Below, piece by piece: positions 24,701 to 30,500 of a stretch of 64,000 bases of DNA. Below the pieces are notes generated by a model. That model did not search any database. It was given only the letters and a program-made list of their open reading frames with translations, and was not told the DNA's origin. The stretch lies in assembly GCA_030220185.1 (NCBI GenBank), contig JASPKZ010000422.1:124001-188000 (forward strand), written 5' to 3'. The position numbers and the translations under genes were made by a program. The stretch is from Diploptera punctata. Its lineage: Eukaryota; Arthropoda; Insecta; Blattodea; Blaberidae. The first letter of the stretch is position 1, and each line of letters begins with the position of its first letter.

Positions 24701-26692
24701 CTGGGATTACATGGAGCACTAGCACATGCGCACTGTGATTCTATAGAACTTAGAAAAATTTATTTGCGACGGTAAGTACACCTTATCCTTTCAATTAAAC
24801 TGAAGCAGAAAGAAAAGCAATGTCAATCCCGTTAATCCCACTAAACGCAAAATTAGACTTCCTGATTAGGATATAAATTTTATTTGGGTAGATTATGTTT
24901 TCAGTATTGTATTAAAGCTTGAATTTTATTACAAGTCTATATCGTTATGATAAAATAAGTTTAAAAGTAATGTTACCATAACTGCATACAGATTTCCAGG
25001 GCCATCTGACTTTTACAAAAGATAAATTCGGTTCATGTTTCCATTAAGCGCAGTGTGAATTTTTTCTAAGTCCAAGCAGACACCAACAGGGTTTTATTTA
25101 TATTATTTTTAGTCTGATCATCTTACCTCAATATTAACGTTGATTTGTTCTTGGACATGTTTCAAAACAATTCTGTTTTATCGTCAGTTTGTCCAGGGTT
25201 TTATTTTCAAATTATTTCCCACCATTTACAACAAATTTTAAATTTTTTCTAACGATTATTTGAACATATTTTTCTATGATATATAACTGTATACATAACA
25301 TGAAGACGTGGCAGCCATATTGATTTTTAAGAATATTCTATACAATAAGACTGCAGCCAACATAGGGTATGTACTTCAGAATTTGAAAACTTACTATTTA
25401 TTTTTGGGTTGCATTCTTTCACAGGTTAGAGTGCTTAAATTGCATTAGGTTAGCTTTTAGGTTGGCCTTTCAAAGGTTAGAGTACTTAAATTGCATTAGA
25501 TTAGCTTTTAGGTTTGTTAAATAGCATGTATAATATTGGCTGCATCGCGATATTCCATAGAGTAAACCGCTTCGCGTTTGTTAGCGCAAGTGCGTGGTGT
25601 CTGCCTGGGACTTAAAAAAAATTCTCGCTGTGCTTAATAGAAAGATTATCCGATAAATTCCAATTTAGTGGGCTACATTTTTGTAAGAAACACCCTATGA
25701 TGGGTAAGTTCAGATAAAGTGTACTATTTGTCTCACATTCTAAGTTCTAAAGAATCACAGTGTGTATGCGGGAGTTGCTGTAATGGTTAATGTAGCTTCC
25801 AGTTGATGGCTCTGAAGTCAGTGTCACCAACTTTTGGAATAAATTCCCAAATCCTAAAAAAAAGTGGACGTAAACTAACTTCCCATTTCCTAACCTAACA
25901 AAACAAATTAAACTATAAACGAATTTTATGTACACTAACTTGTCCCATCGGAATCTAACAAAATGAAGTTAATTTCTTGAAATATGGTTTGGAAATATTT
26001 GCGAATGTTGGTAACACCGATTTGAGAGCCATCTAGCAGATGTTACATTGAGCATTTGTGCATCTGTAAAAATTGATTCACAATATTCGCGTAATTATAT
26101 ATGTTCAATATTTTAAAATCTTAATAAATGTTTATAAAATGGTTTAAAATAGTATGAAACGTGTTTAAAAGTGTATAGTGCAACAGTAGCATAAGGATGT
26201 TGTATGGAAAATTGTGCGAGACAAACAGGGAACCTCAGCTCTAACCCCCTCCCCATTTCCAAATCTTTCTGGAGATGGGGACATAGATCATTAAAACCCC
26301 ATATTCATAAGATAAGTTCCAATCCCCTCTCCCCATTTCCAAATATTTCTGGAGAAGGGGGTATAGATCATTAAAATCTATTTCCTTGAGGAATATAAAA
26401 AAAATTCCAAAACTTACTTTGCTGTTTTCCAATTTCCTTCCACTATGACTTCTTTCAAGAGGTCAACTGTATTATAGGCTATGTCATACGACCCCCATAA
26501 TTTTCTGAAATGATAAAGAATATAATCTAAAAATTGATACACATTTTTACTATTTCTACTTTTGTGTAATATGATTTACTTAACCTTTAATTTCACTATT
26601 TCCTACAAAAAAAGTTCATCATCTTACCCTTGATTAATATTATTTACAAATTTATTGATCTTTTCATCTATATTTTTCCGTATTTCTGGCAT
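1512..26692 (-). CDS. EIF2B2: eIF2B beta subunit gene, 3' end outside window
   Basis: Subunit beta of eIF2B, the cytosolic guanine-nucleotide exchange complex that reloads eIF2 with GTP for translation initiation. Five exons join in phase: 26692-26628, 26504-26418, 18007-17726, 8296-8140 and 1704-1512, giving about 262 codons against about 350 in the animal family, so roughly the last 80 residues lie off the left edge. Recognisable family stretches are [55 protein letters not shown] and [10 protein letters not shown]. Introns are 123, 8410, 9429 and 6435 bp; the large ones are filled with mobile elements. The 17725 donor is GC rather than GT. Exon 5 has an apparent 2-nt loss near 1653, breaking the frame. 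Intron-exon structure is otherwise intact, so this is the real gene locus and not a processed copy. It is divergent from PARS2. Confidence 0.93.
1705..2820. other. EIF2B2 intron sequence with no recognised element
   Basis: AT-rich sequence. No protein-like ORF, terminal repeats or splice-supported exon was recognised; 1930-2350 is more GC-balanced and may be an old repeat of unknown type. Confidence 0.4.
2820..3310 (+). repeat. Diverged tandem repeat with TACCCGG...CCCGGGAAT motif
   Basis: About three units of roughly 150-190 bp, each holding a TTACCCGG-type box, a GATCTTCTTGGCATAAATGA box and a TTTATGNTTAGTTAAATAAGT box. Another piece of the unit lies at 6945-7010, to the right of the transposon at 3350-6944, so that transposon inserted into the repeat. 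Confidence 0.65.
3760..4171 (-). pseudogene. Non-LTR retrotransposon 3' fragment, same family as 59856-62232
   Basis: The minus strand encodes the C-terminal tail of an EN-RT retrotransposon: [52 protein letters not shown]. It ends with a (TAAG)n tail at about 3760. Homology to the 61.8-kb copy stops at 4171, where another element begins. Confidence 0.85.
4172..4640 (-). pseudogene. Second non-LTR family, 3' fragment
   Basis: Minus-strand [40 protein letters not shown] and [16 protein letters not shown], ending with a (GATA)n tail at 4172. The same family occurs at 4940-5130 and 41990-43025. Joined head-on to the neighbouring retrotransposon tail, probably by insertion into it. Confidence 0.8.
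4622..4720. repeat. (TA)n tracts around a short retrotransposon tail
   Basis: (TA)n at 4622-4650 and 4700-4716. Between them, 4651-4700 ends in (GAA)n, like a very short 5'-truncated non-LTR 3' end. Confidence 0.6.
4940..5130 (+). pseudogene. Non-LTR retrotransposon 3' fragment
   Basis: Encodes [20 protein letters not shown] and [14 protein letters not shown], then a GATAGATAGAT tail: the 3' end of the family seen at 4172-4640, strongly 5'-truncated. Confidence 0.8.
5200..6180 (-). pseudogene. Transposase-like ORF (DUF7869-type), broken
   Basis: Minus-strand peptides in several frames: [38 protein letters not shown] followed by [23 protein letters not shown], and further on [20 protein letters not shown]. 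The order and motifs (Y-W-E-x-x-GKRG, SDxCxGQxRN, HTxMExDSMH) match a repetitive arthropod and cnidarian protein family I know as DUF7869-like; family naming is from memory and not verified. At least three frameshifts. It sits inside the TIR element at 3350-6944 and is probably its transposase. Confidence 0.55.
6412..6606 (+). repeat. 5'-truncated SINE copy
   Basis: The 3' half of the SINE at 53966-54322, from CCCAACGGTCCCCGAAA to the GGGCAGAATTAATATGGATGGA end. Flanked by near-identical TCTAACTATTT and TCTAAATATTT, read as target-site duplications. Confidence 0.8.
7300..7380 (-). repeat. tRNA-like SINE head, second SINE family
   Basis: TTTGAAGAGAAAAAT followed by an inverted GGACTTGAACCCGGGATCC B-box, the same layout as 52100-52210. 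Truncated. Confidence 0.65.
7486..7575 (+). repeat. Short interspersed repeat, also at 59410-59500
   Basis: GGATGTAAGGCCAGTAGCTG...TAGGCC...GGAGAAG is shared with 59420-59500 at about 80% identity by eye. Family not recognised. Confidence 0.5.
8140..8296 (-). CDS. EIF2B2: EIF2B2 coding exon 4
   Basis: A 157-bp exon between a TTGCAG acceptor and a GTAAGT donor. It encodes the start of the Rossmann-like regulatory core: [42 protein letters not shown]. It ends in phase 0, exactly where GHELAVSL of exon 5 resumes. Confidence 0.93.
8602..8855. mobile_element. Palindromic Penelope-like insertion, 254 bp, 13-bp TSD
   Basis: Two inverted arms (about 8615-8713 and 8720-8822) carrying the same PLE end: ATGAGGTGAGTCAAGAAAC and a hammerhead-like segment (TTGAGAA, a GTCAC/GTG stem, GAAA). 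The right end is tagged AACCTCATAGTGTTATTT. Flanked by TATTTACTTTTTA at 8589-8601 and 8856-8868, a clear target-site duplication. Confidence 0.85.
9290..9569 (+). pseudogene. Penelope-like element, GIY-YIG endonuclease part
   Basis: Reads [40 protein letters not shown] and [18 protein letters not shown]. This is the C-terminal GIY-YIG endonuclease typical of PLEs, with a stop and a frameshift near 9475. It is interrupted at 9569 by the 9570-12861 insertion and resumes at 12874 ([16 protein letters not shown]). Confidence 0.85.
9830..10075 (-). pseudogene. PLE GIY-YIG endonuclease, left arm
   Basis: Minus strand: [50 protein letters not shown]. The GIY-YIG core (YIGKT with downstream R and EH) is visible. 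Inverted counterpart of 12329-12735. Confidence 0.85.
10122..10271. mobile_element. piggyBac-like MITE, 150 bp, TTAA TSD
   Basis: Begins CCCTCTGCATGCCAC and ends CATGACACCTAAAGGG, with TTAA on both sides (10118-10121, 10272-10275). The opposite arm of the palindrome lacks it, which gives an empty-site control at about 12298. Confidence 0.85.
10276..10868 (-). pseudogene. PLE reverse transcriptase C-terminal part, left arm
   Basis: Minus strand: [20 protein letters not shown] (YVDD is the catalytic box of RT), [36 protein letters not shown] and [18 protein letters not shown]. Typical PLE RT/thumb sequence preceding GIY-YIG. One frame change near 10600. Confidence 0.85.
10869..11540 (-). pseudogene. 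Non-LTR retrotransposon 3' fragment at palindrome centre
   Basis: Minus strand: [48 protein letters not shown], with a (GAT)n 3' tail at 10869-10886. CATAAATAAACA to its left and CATACATAAACA to its right resemble a target-site duplication in the AT-rich spacer between the two PLE arms. Confidence 0.8.
11556..12303 (+). pseudogene. PLE reverse transcriptase C-terminal part, right arm
   Basis: Mirror image of the left arm: [12 protein letters not shown], then a break by the 11680-11812 insertion, then [37 protein letters not shown] and [19 protein letters not shown] frame change near 11950. Confidence 0.85.
11680..11812. mobile_element. Small PLE-end palindrome, 133 bp, 12-bp TSD
   Basis: Inverted halves around about 11763 with CTCACCTCATACTTC and its complement. 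AACACTATGAGGTT is near the left edge. ATGTAGAAGATT at 11668-11679 and 11813-11824 is the duplicated target; it interrupts the PLE RT just after YVDD. Confidence 0.82.
12329..12735 (+). pseudogene. PLE GIY-YIG endonuclease, right arm
   Basis: [39 protein letters not shown], a stop after HVWS, then [20 protein letters not shown] and the [10 protein letters not shown] tail. Followed by a decayed ribozyme core at about 12743. Confidence 0.85.
12874..13040 (+). pseudogene. 3' remainder of the interrupted PLE, with decayed hammerhead
   Basis: Continues the GIY-YIG protein from 9569: [27 protein letters not shown] at about 12988, a GGCT/AGCC stem II and GTAAAAC (instead of GAAAC) follow, so the ribozyme core is recognisable but mutated. 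Confidence 0.65.
13051..13500 (+). other. 149-codon ORF of unknown origin
   Basis: An open frame containing an (ATA)n microsatellite (13413-13441) that encodes polyisoleucine, and ending [15 protein letters not shown]. The C-terminus is vaguely like pogo/Tigger transposase tails, but no DDE motif is present. Probably a decayed transposon C-terminus, not a gene. Confidence 0.3.
13559..16606 (+). mobile_element. Nearly full-length EN-RT non-LTR retrotransposon, 14-bp TSD
   Basis: Bounded by ATAAGTAGAGACCA at 13545-13558 and 16607-16620. Single-ORF design: a short 5' leader, AP endonuclease, reverse transcriptase, [12 protein letters not shown] tail, then a (GAT)n 3' tail. About 3.05 kb. It landed across the TSD/TIR junction of a hAT element. 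Confidence 0.88.
13781..16557 (+). pseudogene. Endonuclease-reverse transcriptase ORF, lightly broken
   Basis: AP endonuclease from about 13841 (ICTWNVRGI, then [25 protein letters not shown]) to 15121 in one open frame without an upstream ATG. RT continues in another frame: [76 protein letters not shown] and [10 protein letters not shown] (FADD at the catalytic site). The RT-to-tail frame 15661-16557 is intact. Defects: a frameshift near 15100 and stops at about 15198 and 15571. Confidence 0.9.
17726..18007 (-). CDS. EIF2B2: EIF2B2 coding exon 3
   Basis: A 282-bp exon reading from [15 protein letters not shown] through [28 protein letters not shown] and [11 protein letters not shown]. It starts after a TGCAG acceptor at 18008. 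The reading frame remains open past the splice point, but homology stops at ELET, where CAG is followed by GCAAGT, a consensus-like GC donor (17725-17724). The carried 2 nt join with the first base of exon 4 to continue SADNIAQQ. Confidence 0.9.
18184..18490 (-). repeat. SINE, nearly full length, 11-bp TSD
   Basis: Same family as 53966-54322. ATAACGAGTAT flanks it at 18173-18183 and 18491-18501. Includes the tRNA-like head (minus), conserved body and the GGGCAGAATTAATATGGATGGA end. The internal (CAT)n is shorter than in the 54-kb copy. Confidence 0.9.
18729..18770. repeat. (TA)n microsatellite
   Basis: A TATATA/CATATA run ending in CACACATACACACA. Confidence 0.9.
19066..19427 (+). repeat. 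SINE with alternative 3' end
   Basis: A tRNA-like head and GGTGAGG...CCTCACCTGTAAGATAAATGTCAGGAAA body as in the main SINE family, but a different 3' half (GTGCATCATTACCACC..., ending in poly-A at 19411-19426). TTGATGAA on both sides is a likely target duplication. Suggests a SINE subfamily with a swapped tail. Confidence 0.75.
19485..20912. mobile_element. Merlin-like MITE (about 480 bp) carrying a retrotransposon
   Basis: Long inverted ends: GGCTGATGTTTCCATTAAG at the left and the complement at 20890-20912. Flanked by AAAAATTT and AAAAATAT (8 bp, one mismatch). The same family is complete at 25030-25651. A non-LTR element (19824-20759) is inserted in it. Merlin affiliation is inferred from GG-starting ends and 8-9 bp TSDs. 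Confidence 0.72.
19824..20759 (+). mobile_element. Internally deleted non-LTR retrotransposon, 13-bp TSD
   Basis: GTTAGCTTTTAGG at 19811-19823 and 20760-20772. The first ~300 bp look like the 5' leader (CCTTGTCATGGTGGAGTGGC...). The rest is the RT C-terminus of the 59856-62232 family ([60 protein letters not shown]) with one stop at 20524-20526. The endonuclease and RT core are missing, so it must have been copied in trans. Confidence 0.85.
20935..21380 (-). repeat. Partial inverted copy of the Merlin-like MITE interior
   Basis: Contains CCTAAAAACTAATGTAATAC-type repeats and ATCAATATGGCTGCCATAT, reverse complements of sequence in 25280-25500. Interrupted by a SINE 3' fragment. Confidence 0.6.
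21134..21248 (+). repeat. 5'-truncated SINE, 12-bp TSD
   Basis: The last ~110 bp of the main SINE (GAAGCTACCACAC...GGGCAGAATTATAATG). AACCTGTGAAAA at 21122-21133 and 21249-21260. Confidence 0.85.
21381..22880 (+). pseudogene. Non-LTR reverse transcriptase pseudogene, 5'-truncated
   Basis: In order and several frames: [83 protein letters not shown] (FADD), [20 protein letters not shown] and [14 protein letters not shown], then a (GAAG)n tail. Stops and frameshifts near 21550, 22040, 22210 and 22500. A 92-bp ribozyme insertion lies at 21815-21906. Confidence 0.88.
21815..21906 (-). mobile_element. 92-bp insertion made almost only of a hammerhead ribozyme
   Basis: GAAATATATTA at 21804-21814 and 21907-21917 is an 11-bp target duplication inside the RT pseudogene. 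The minus strand has CTGATGA (21897-21891), a mostly paired GATAC/GTCTC stem II, GAAA (21875-21872), T-CGCG-A then TC, and a predicted cut between 21864 and 21863. GTT before the core pairs with AAC after the cut. The end GAGGAGAGGTAAGAAAC resembles PLE ends elsewhere in the window. No coding sequence. Confidence 0.75.
23099..24788 (-). mobile_element. Merlin (IS1016-type) DNA transposon, 8-bp TSD
   Basis: Ends GGGTGTGGTATACTAACCGT and, inverted at the right, GGATAAGGTGTACTTACCGT. TTTCAATT at 23091-23098 and 24789-24796. Length 1690 bp. It contains the transposase pseudogene 23640-24494. Confidence 0.85.
23640..24494 (-). pseudogene. Merlin/IS1016-like transposase
   Basis: A cysteine-rich N-terminus ([20 protein letters not shown]), then [20 protein letters not shown] and [14 protein letters not shown] (second catalytic D), then [20 protein letters not shown] (catalytic ESFW region). 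The first catalytic position, normally EIDE/D, reads EIGE here. Frame changes near 23945, a stop between segments, and a C-tract at 23693-23704 disrupt it, so it is inactive. Confidence 0.87.
25030..25651. mobile_element. Merlin-like MITE, 9-bp TSD
   Basis: GATAAATTC at 25021-25029 and 25652-25660. Inverted ends beginning GGTTCATGTTTCCATTAAG and GGATAATCTTTCTATTAAG. Same family as 19485-20912. It carries a 96-bp ribozyme insertion at 25100-25195. Net length about 515 bp. Confidence 0.82.
25100..25195 (-). mobile_element. 96-bp insertion made almost only of a hammerhead ribozyme
   Basis: GGGTTTTATTT at 25089-25099 and 25196-25206 (11-bp TSD). The minus strand has CTGACGA, a six-pair stem II (AAAACA with TGTTTT), GAAAC, AT, GTCC. 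The sequence matches the end of the PLE at 44491-44570 and 12743-12830. Stem I next to the core is poor by eye. Confidence 0.72.
25702..26237. mobile_element. MITE derived from the Merlin element at 23099
   Basis: Arms are inverted (ATGGCTCTGAAGTCAGTGTC against the complement of 26010-26040), and both ends carry TTTGTCTCNCA. The left arm matches the right end of the 23099-24788 element, and the right end matches its left-end region. Exact borders and TSD not determined. Confidence 0.55.
26248..26392. repeat. Tandem duplication of about 80 bp
   Basis: CCCATTTCCAAATNTTTCTGGAGANGGGG and the following ATAGATCATTAAAA occur twice, 26260 and 26331 onward. Just 5' of EIF2B2 exon 2 donor, inside the intron. 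Confidence 0.75.
26418..26504 (-). CDS. EIF2B2: EIF2B2 coding exon 2
   Basis: An 87-bp exon with an AG acceptor (26506-26505) and a GTAAGT donor. It reads [20 protein letters not shown] then EGNWKTA, matching the N-terminal helical region of eIF2B beta. The phases (2-nt carry-in, 2-nt carry-out) match its neighbours. Confidence 0.88.
26628..26692 (-). CDS. EIF2B2: EIF2B2 coding exon 1
   Basis: ATG at 26692-26690 opens a short N-terminal exon encoding [20 protein letters not shown]. It ends two bases into a codon at 26628, followed by a GTAAG donor. The next exon supplies one base and continues with the conserved SYD-A--T-DLL region. Weak N-terminal conservation makes the exact ATG an inference, but the phase match supports it. 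Confidence 0.75.
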
Positions 26693-27397
26693 TATTGTTG
26701 TGTTTTCATAAAAATGTGTTTGATTTGATTTAGATCATTGGATTGCATCAGCCACTCATTGTCACACTTTTAAAATGTTACTTGTAACGTTGGCAATACA
26801 CCACTCCTGTCACCGGCCTTGCCAACTACTAAATGAGCAACATGTAGCCTGTTTTACCATTAATTCATTTTTTAATATTCTGAAAATTGATTTACTGCAA
26901 CCACCCGTTGATCTTAAAATATTAATTTTAATCACTTTCTATACACGAATAATTATTATTGCCACAAAAGAATCTTAAAAATCGGTTTCTGTGGTTAATT
27001 TTAGTTACTTGAGGAAATTTATATTGGCCATTTTGTTGACTATCAAAATTGACCAGGTTGGTGAATTGTGAAATTTCCCTAGAATATAATATACATCAAT
27101 TAGTTTCTTTTATTCTATTCTTTTAAAAAATCTATCATATGTAACAAAATGAAAGTAAATATAATATATTTTTAGCTTTTATCATTATTAGTCTATGTTT
27201 GTGTAATTTATAAGATTGTAAATAATTTAATTTAATTTTTATTCTAATTTTTATTAAGTATGCAGGTTATGAATACTTATTTATTGCATTTTATTTAATC
27301 TAAAATAAGTATTCGTGAATATTTGCAGATTTTAATATTAAAATTTAAATCCCAAATCGAATTTGTGTAACATTTTATATTTGATAATTTTTATTTG
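26693..27397. promoter_or_regulatory. Divergent promoter region between EIF2B2 and PARS2
   Basis: About 700 bp separates the EIF2B2 ATG (minus) from the first supported PARS2 coding sequence (plus), and no recognisable mobile element lies in it. This head-to-head layout implies that both promoters lie here. No TATA box or other motif is called. Part of it may be a PARS2 5' exon or intron, because a good acceptor sits at 27433. Confidence 0.55.
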
Positions 27398-27577
27398 ATG
27401 AACCTAATCTTTTGTCTTTATTTTCGTGTTCAGGTTAGAGAATTTCAAAAACAATTGAAGTGTCTGATAATAACCAAAAGAAACATTAACTATGTATCAA
27501 GACTCTTCCAACCACAGAATATTGCTCCAAAAAATAGCAAAGTGAAGGTGGATGAAGTGTCATCGAAAAGTCAAAGG
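27398..27577 (+). CDS. PARS2: PARS2 first recognised coding exon
   Basis: Reads [20 protein letters not shown] then EVSSKSQR, matching the region just after the targeting peptide of PARS2. The donor is AGG|GTAAAT. An ATG at 27398 would give a 32-residue basic and hydrophobic leader. Alternatively, a pyrimidine-rich CAG acceptor at 27431-27433 in the same phase means the ATG could lie in an upstream exon. Confidence 0.8.
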
Positions 27578-30500
27578 GTAAATCTGGATTATTCATAGTG
27601 CATTCTCTGATCACACGATTAAGATATGAATTCAAGTATTTTGAGACCTAACTCAGATTACTTGTGAACCCGAATTCCTTATGCATATAGGTTGATAAGA
27701 TTTATTTGGATTGTGCAATTTGTATTAAACAATTGAGCCTACAATTTTCACTCTCAATAGTTAATTCTGAAAGGAACTGCTTTTCGCTCACCATTATTAA
27801 GAAACTAATATAACCAATAACCTTAGTGATACTGATTTGTTACTAGGGTTAAAGGTTACATTATTGACTTATGTAAATTTTTTATGTTCTGTATAAAAGA
27901 ATTGTGCATTAAATTAAAATATTAGGAAAAACTGGGTTATCACTTAGGAAACCTAACTATATATATTCGGAAAATCTGCACTTAAACTAGCGTGAAATGT
28001 TTTCAAAGTCCTATAGAACAACAGTGTACATGTGCCAGAATTTATAGAGCCAGCGATAACCCACATATCGATTATCATCCTCGATTACCATCCGTCGATA
28101 TGAAATTTAAATGACCAATATTTGCAATAATTCCCCAAATCTATGTTAAAAAAGATATTAATAATATTAAAATTACCAAACGTTTATTAAAAATGGTTAT
28201 ACACTTACTTATTACTCCCTAAGCTGATAACCCAAAGCAGCGATAGAAAAATCATAGACTAAGTAATATACTCTGTGGAGAAAATAGCAGTTAGCATTAC
28301 AATATTGTCTAACAGTGTCATAATATTGTGATTTACATATTTTTCCCTCAGGGGTCCTCATCTAGGGGATATGTGGATGGCGACCACAAGGTGCCCAAGC
28401 TGAGCAAAACATTTCTTCCACTTACTTGTGTTTTGCACTCTTTTAACTTTACTATCTAACCTCTCTTGGTTAACTCTTTTTTTTTTCGACTCCGACGCTA
28501 TTAGGGCATCCTTTCTTCCATTTCTTCTTTCCTTTATTTTCTTTTCTTCTCCAGAAAAGCCTGACCAGAGGCTAGAAGATGGCAGTCCCATCACTGGTCT
28601 TGCCTTCCTTTGGTCAGCAACCAATCGAAGGGACTATTATTATGCTTTCAAGTCTTATACGAGAATTTCCCGGAAGGATCAAAACGCTGGAGGAAAAATT
28701 TTCTATAGGATCATAACAGGCCTTGGCCTAATACTTGGAAGGAAGAAGAAGAAGAAGAAAGAAATACTTCAAAATTGTCTAATAATGTTATAAAAATTGT
28801 TTGAAAAAGTTTAAAATATTAAATAATGTTTGTAAGTACAGAAGAAGTGCTATAGTTTACAATAATATAACTGAAAAATCAAGCGCTAGTAGAAGTGCAG
28901 TTGAGCCATATATTCTATTAAACTTTAAATGGTACAAAAAAATATCTCGCTCTATTCTTGAATTATTCAGTGAACTTCTTACAAATAACTGTGATTAGGC
29001 ATATTGGCGTTAGGTTAAAAAGAACATAAGTCTAAGCTTTCATTGGAATATTAGGTTTCTTTAATAAAAATGTTAGTTTCCTAAATAATTAGCAGCTGTC
29101 TCTTTCTGTACAAAATACCCCCACTAAATTAAAGATGTCAACATGGATCAAATGTGTCAGTATGACATGCATAAATTCAAATAAACACAAAAATCATTGT
29201 AGCAATATGTAATATTAGTGATTTCTAGAATGCTAATGAATGTTGGGATGGCAGAGGATATTGCCATGTGTCTTTGTGAATTGGACAGTAGTCAGAAGAC
29301 TGACGACAGTAAAAATCTAGAGTTAGTAACCAAGTTGGGAAATGCAAAAATCATGTTTGATGACCACATTGCAGCCTCATTCACACTGGCTGTTTTGACG
29401 ACTGATCAAAAATATTCAATCTAGGCCTATGTCAGAATCACCATAATTGATTCCAATCTTAGTTTGAACCAAGTAAGATTGCTTTCAATCTTACTTTGAG
29501 GTAAGTAAAATTGGTTCTCCTACTTGAAGAGAGAAGAATTGAAGCGACTAAAGCTATCGATCAAGACATTATACAGCAAGAAGATCGAAGGGAAACTTCA
29601 TCAACAAGAAGAATGGCTTCAAAGAATAAAAAATGAGTGGTCAGAAATGCTATAAGTGGGGATATATATATCTTACCAATGTCCTGGATCAAAAGGAGAC
29701 AATAAATTTAACAAGAAGAAGAAAGAAGATGCCACATCAAAGGCCAAGAAGACTGAAGAGTAGAAGAAAGAAAAAAAGCCCAAAGTAAATACTCTCATCT
29801 CTGCAGTGGTTCTAATCTGTGGTCAGTGGCAAAAGATTAGTTATTTGGACTGATGTATCTCATATCAATTGACTCTAGATTGTCACCACTTTGTGGATTC
29901 CAACCTGCTACTGATGTAAAGAACATTGGAAAGGGATATCTGGAAGTGAAGGGCATTTGTGGAAAACAATGTATATTATTTGGAAACTTACTCAGAATAT
30001 GAATGAACTTGCTATCCATGCTGTTATAGATGATACTTAATATGGAGGTGGTCGAGGCTAAACCATGAGATGTATCATGTTGTATGAAAGACTCGGATAA
30101 TTTTCGTAATAAGAGCCATCAAGAAAATTCCAGGACTTGACCTCAAGAACAAGATGAACCCAGTGATGTGTGTATGAAAAGAAAAATGAATAAAATGCAA
30201 TTTCCAATGACTGCTCATCTTATGTGTAAATGCCCATTTATGCTTTTCAAACTGACAATGGAGGAGAATATACTAGTTCTGAGTTTGAAAATAATCTAAA
30301 GTCTGATAGTATTTTGCAAAAGGAAAACTTCCGAGAAACCCTGAGCAAAATGGGGTATAAGAATAGAATACTAATAAAAATGGCAAGATGCTTGTTAATT
30401 TAATCTGGACTGAAACCTCACTACAGCATGTCATCTTTGGAATCTATGTTCTTCAAGGGGAGCTTAAGAGGTTAAAAAGTGTTTGGCTATAAAGTTTTGG

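Noticed and set aside
26248..26392. CRISPR-like or satellite array
   Set aside because: Only two units of an ~80-bp duplication.
26775..26978. Upstream PARS2 exon with its own ATG
   Set aside because: The 67-codon ORF has no targeting-peptide character, conserved motif or clear donor; kept only as a possibility.
28358..28793. Overlapping ORFs on both strands as a novel gene
   Set aside because: Low-complexity K/R/S/F composition, no motif, no splice support.
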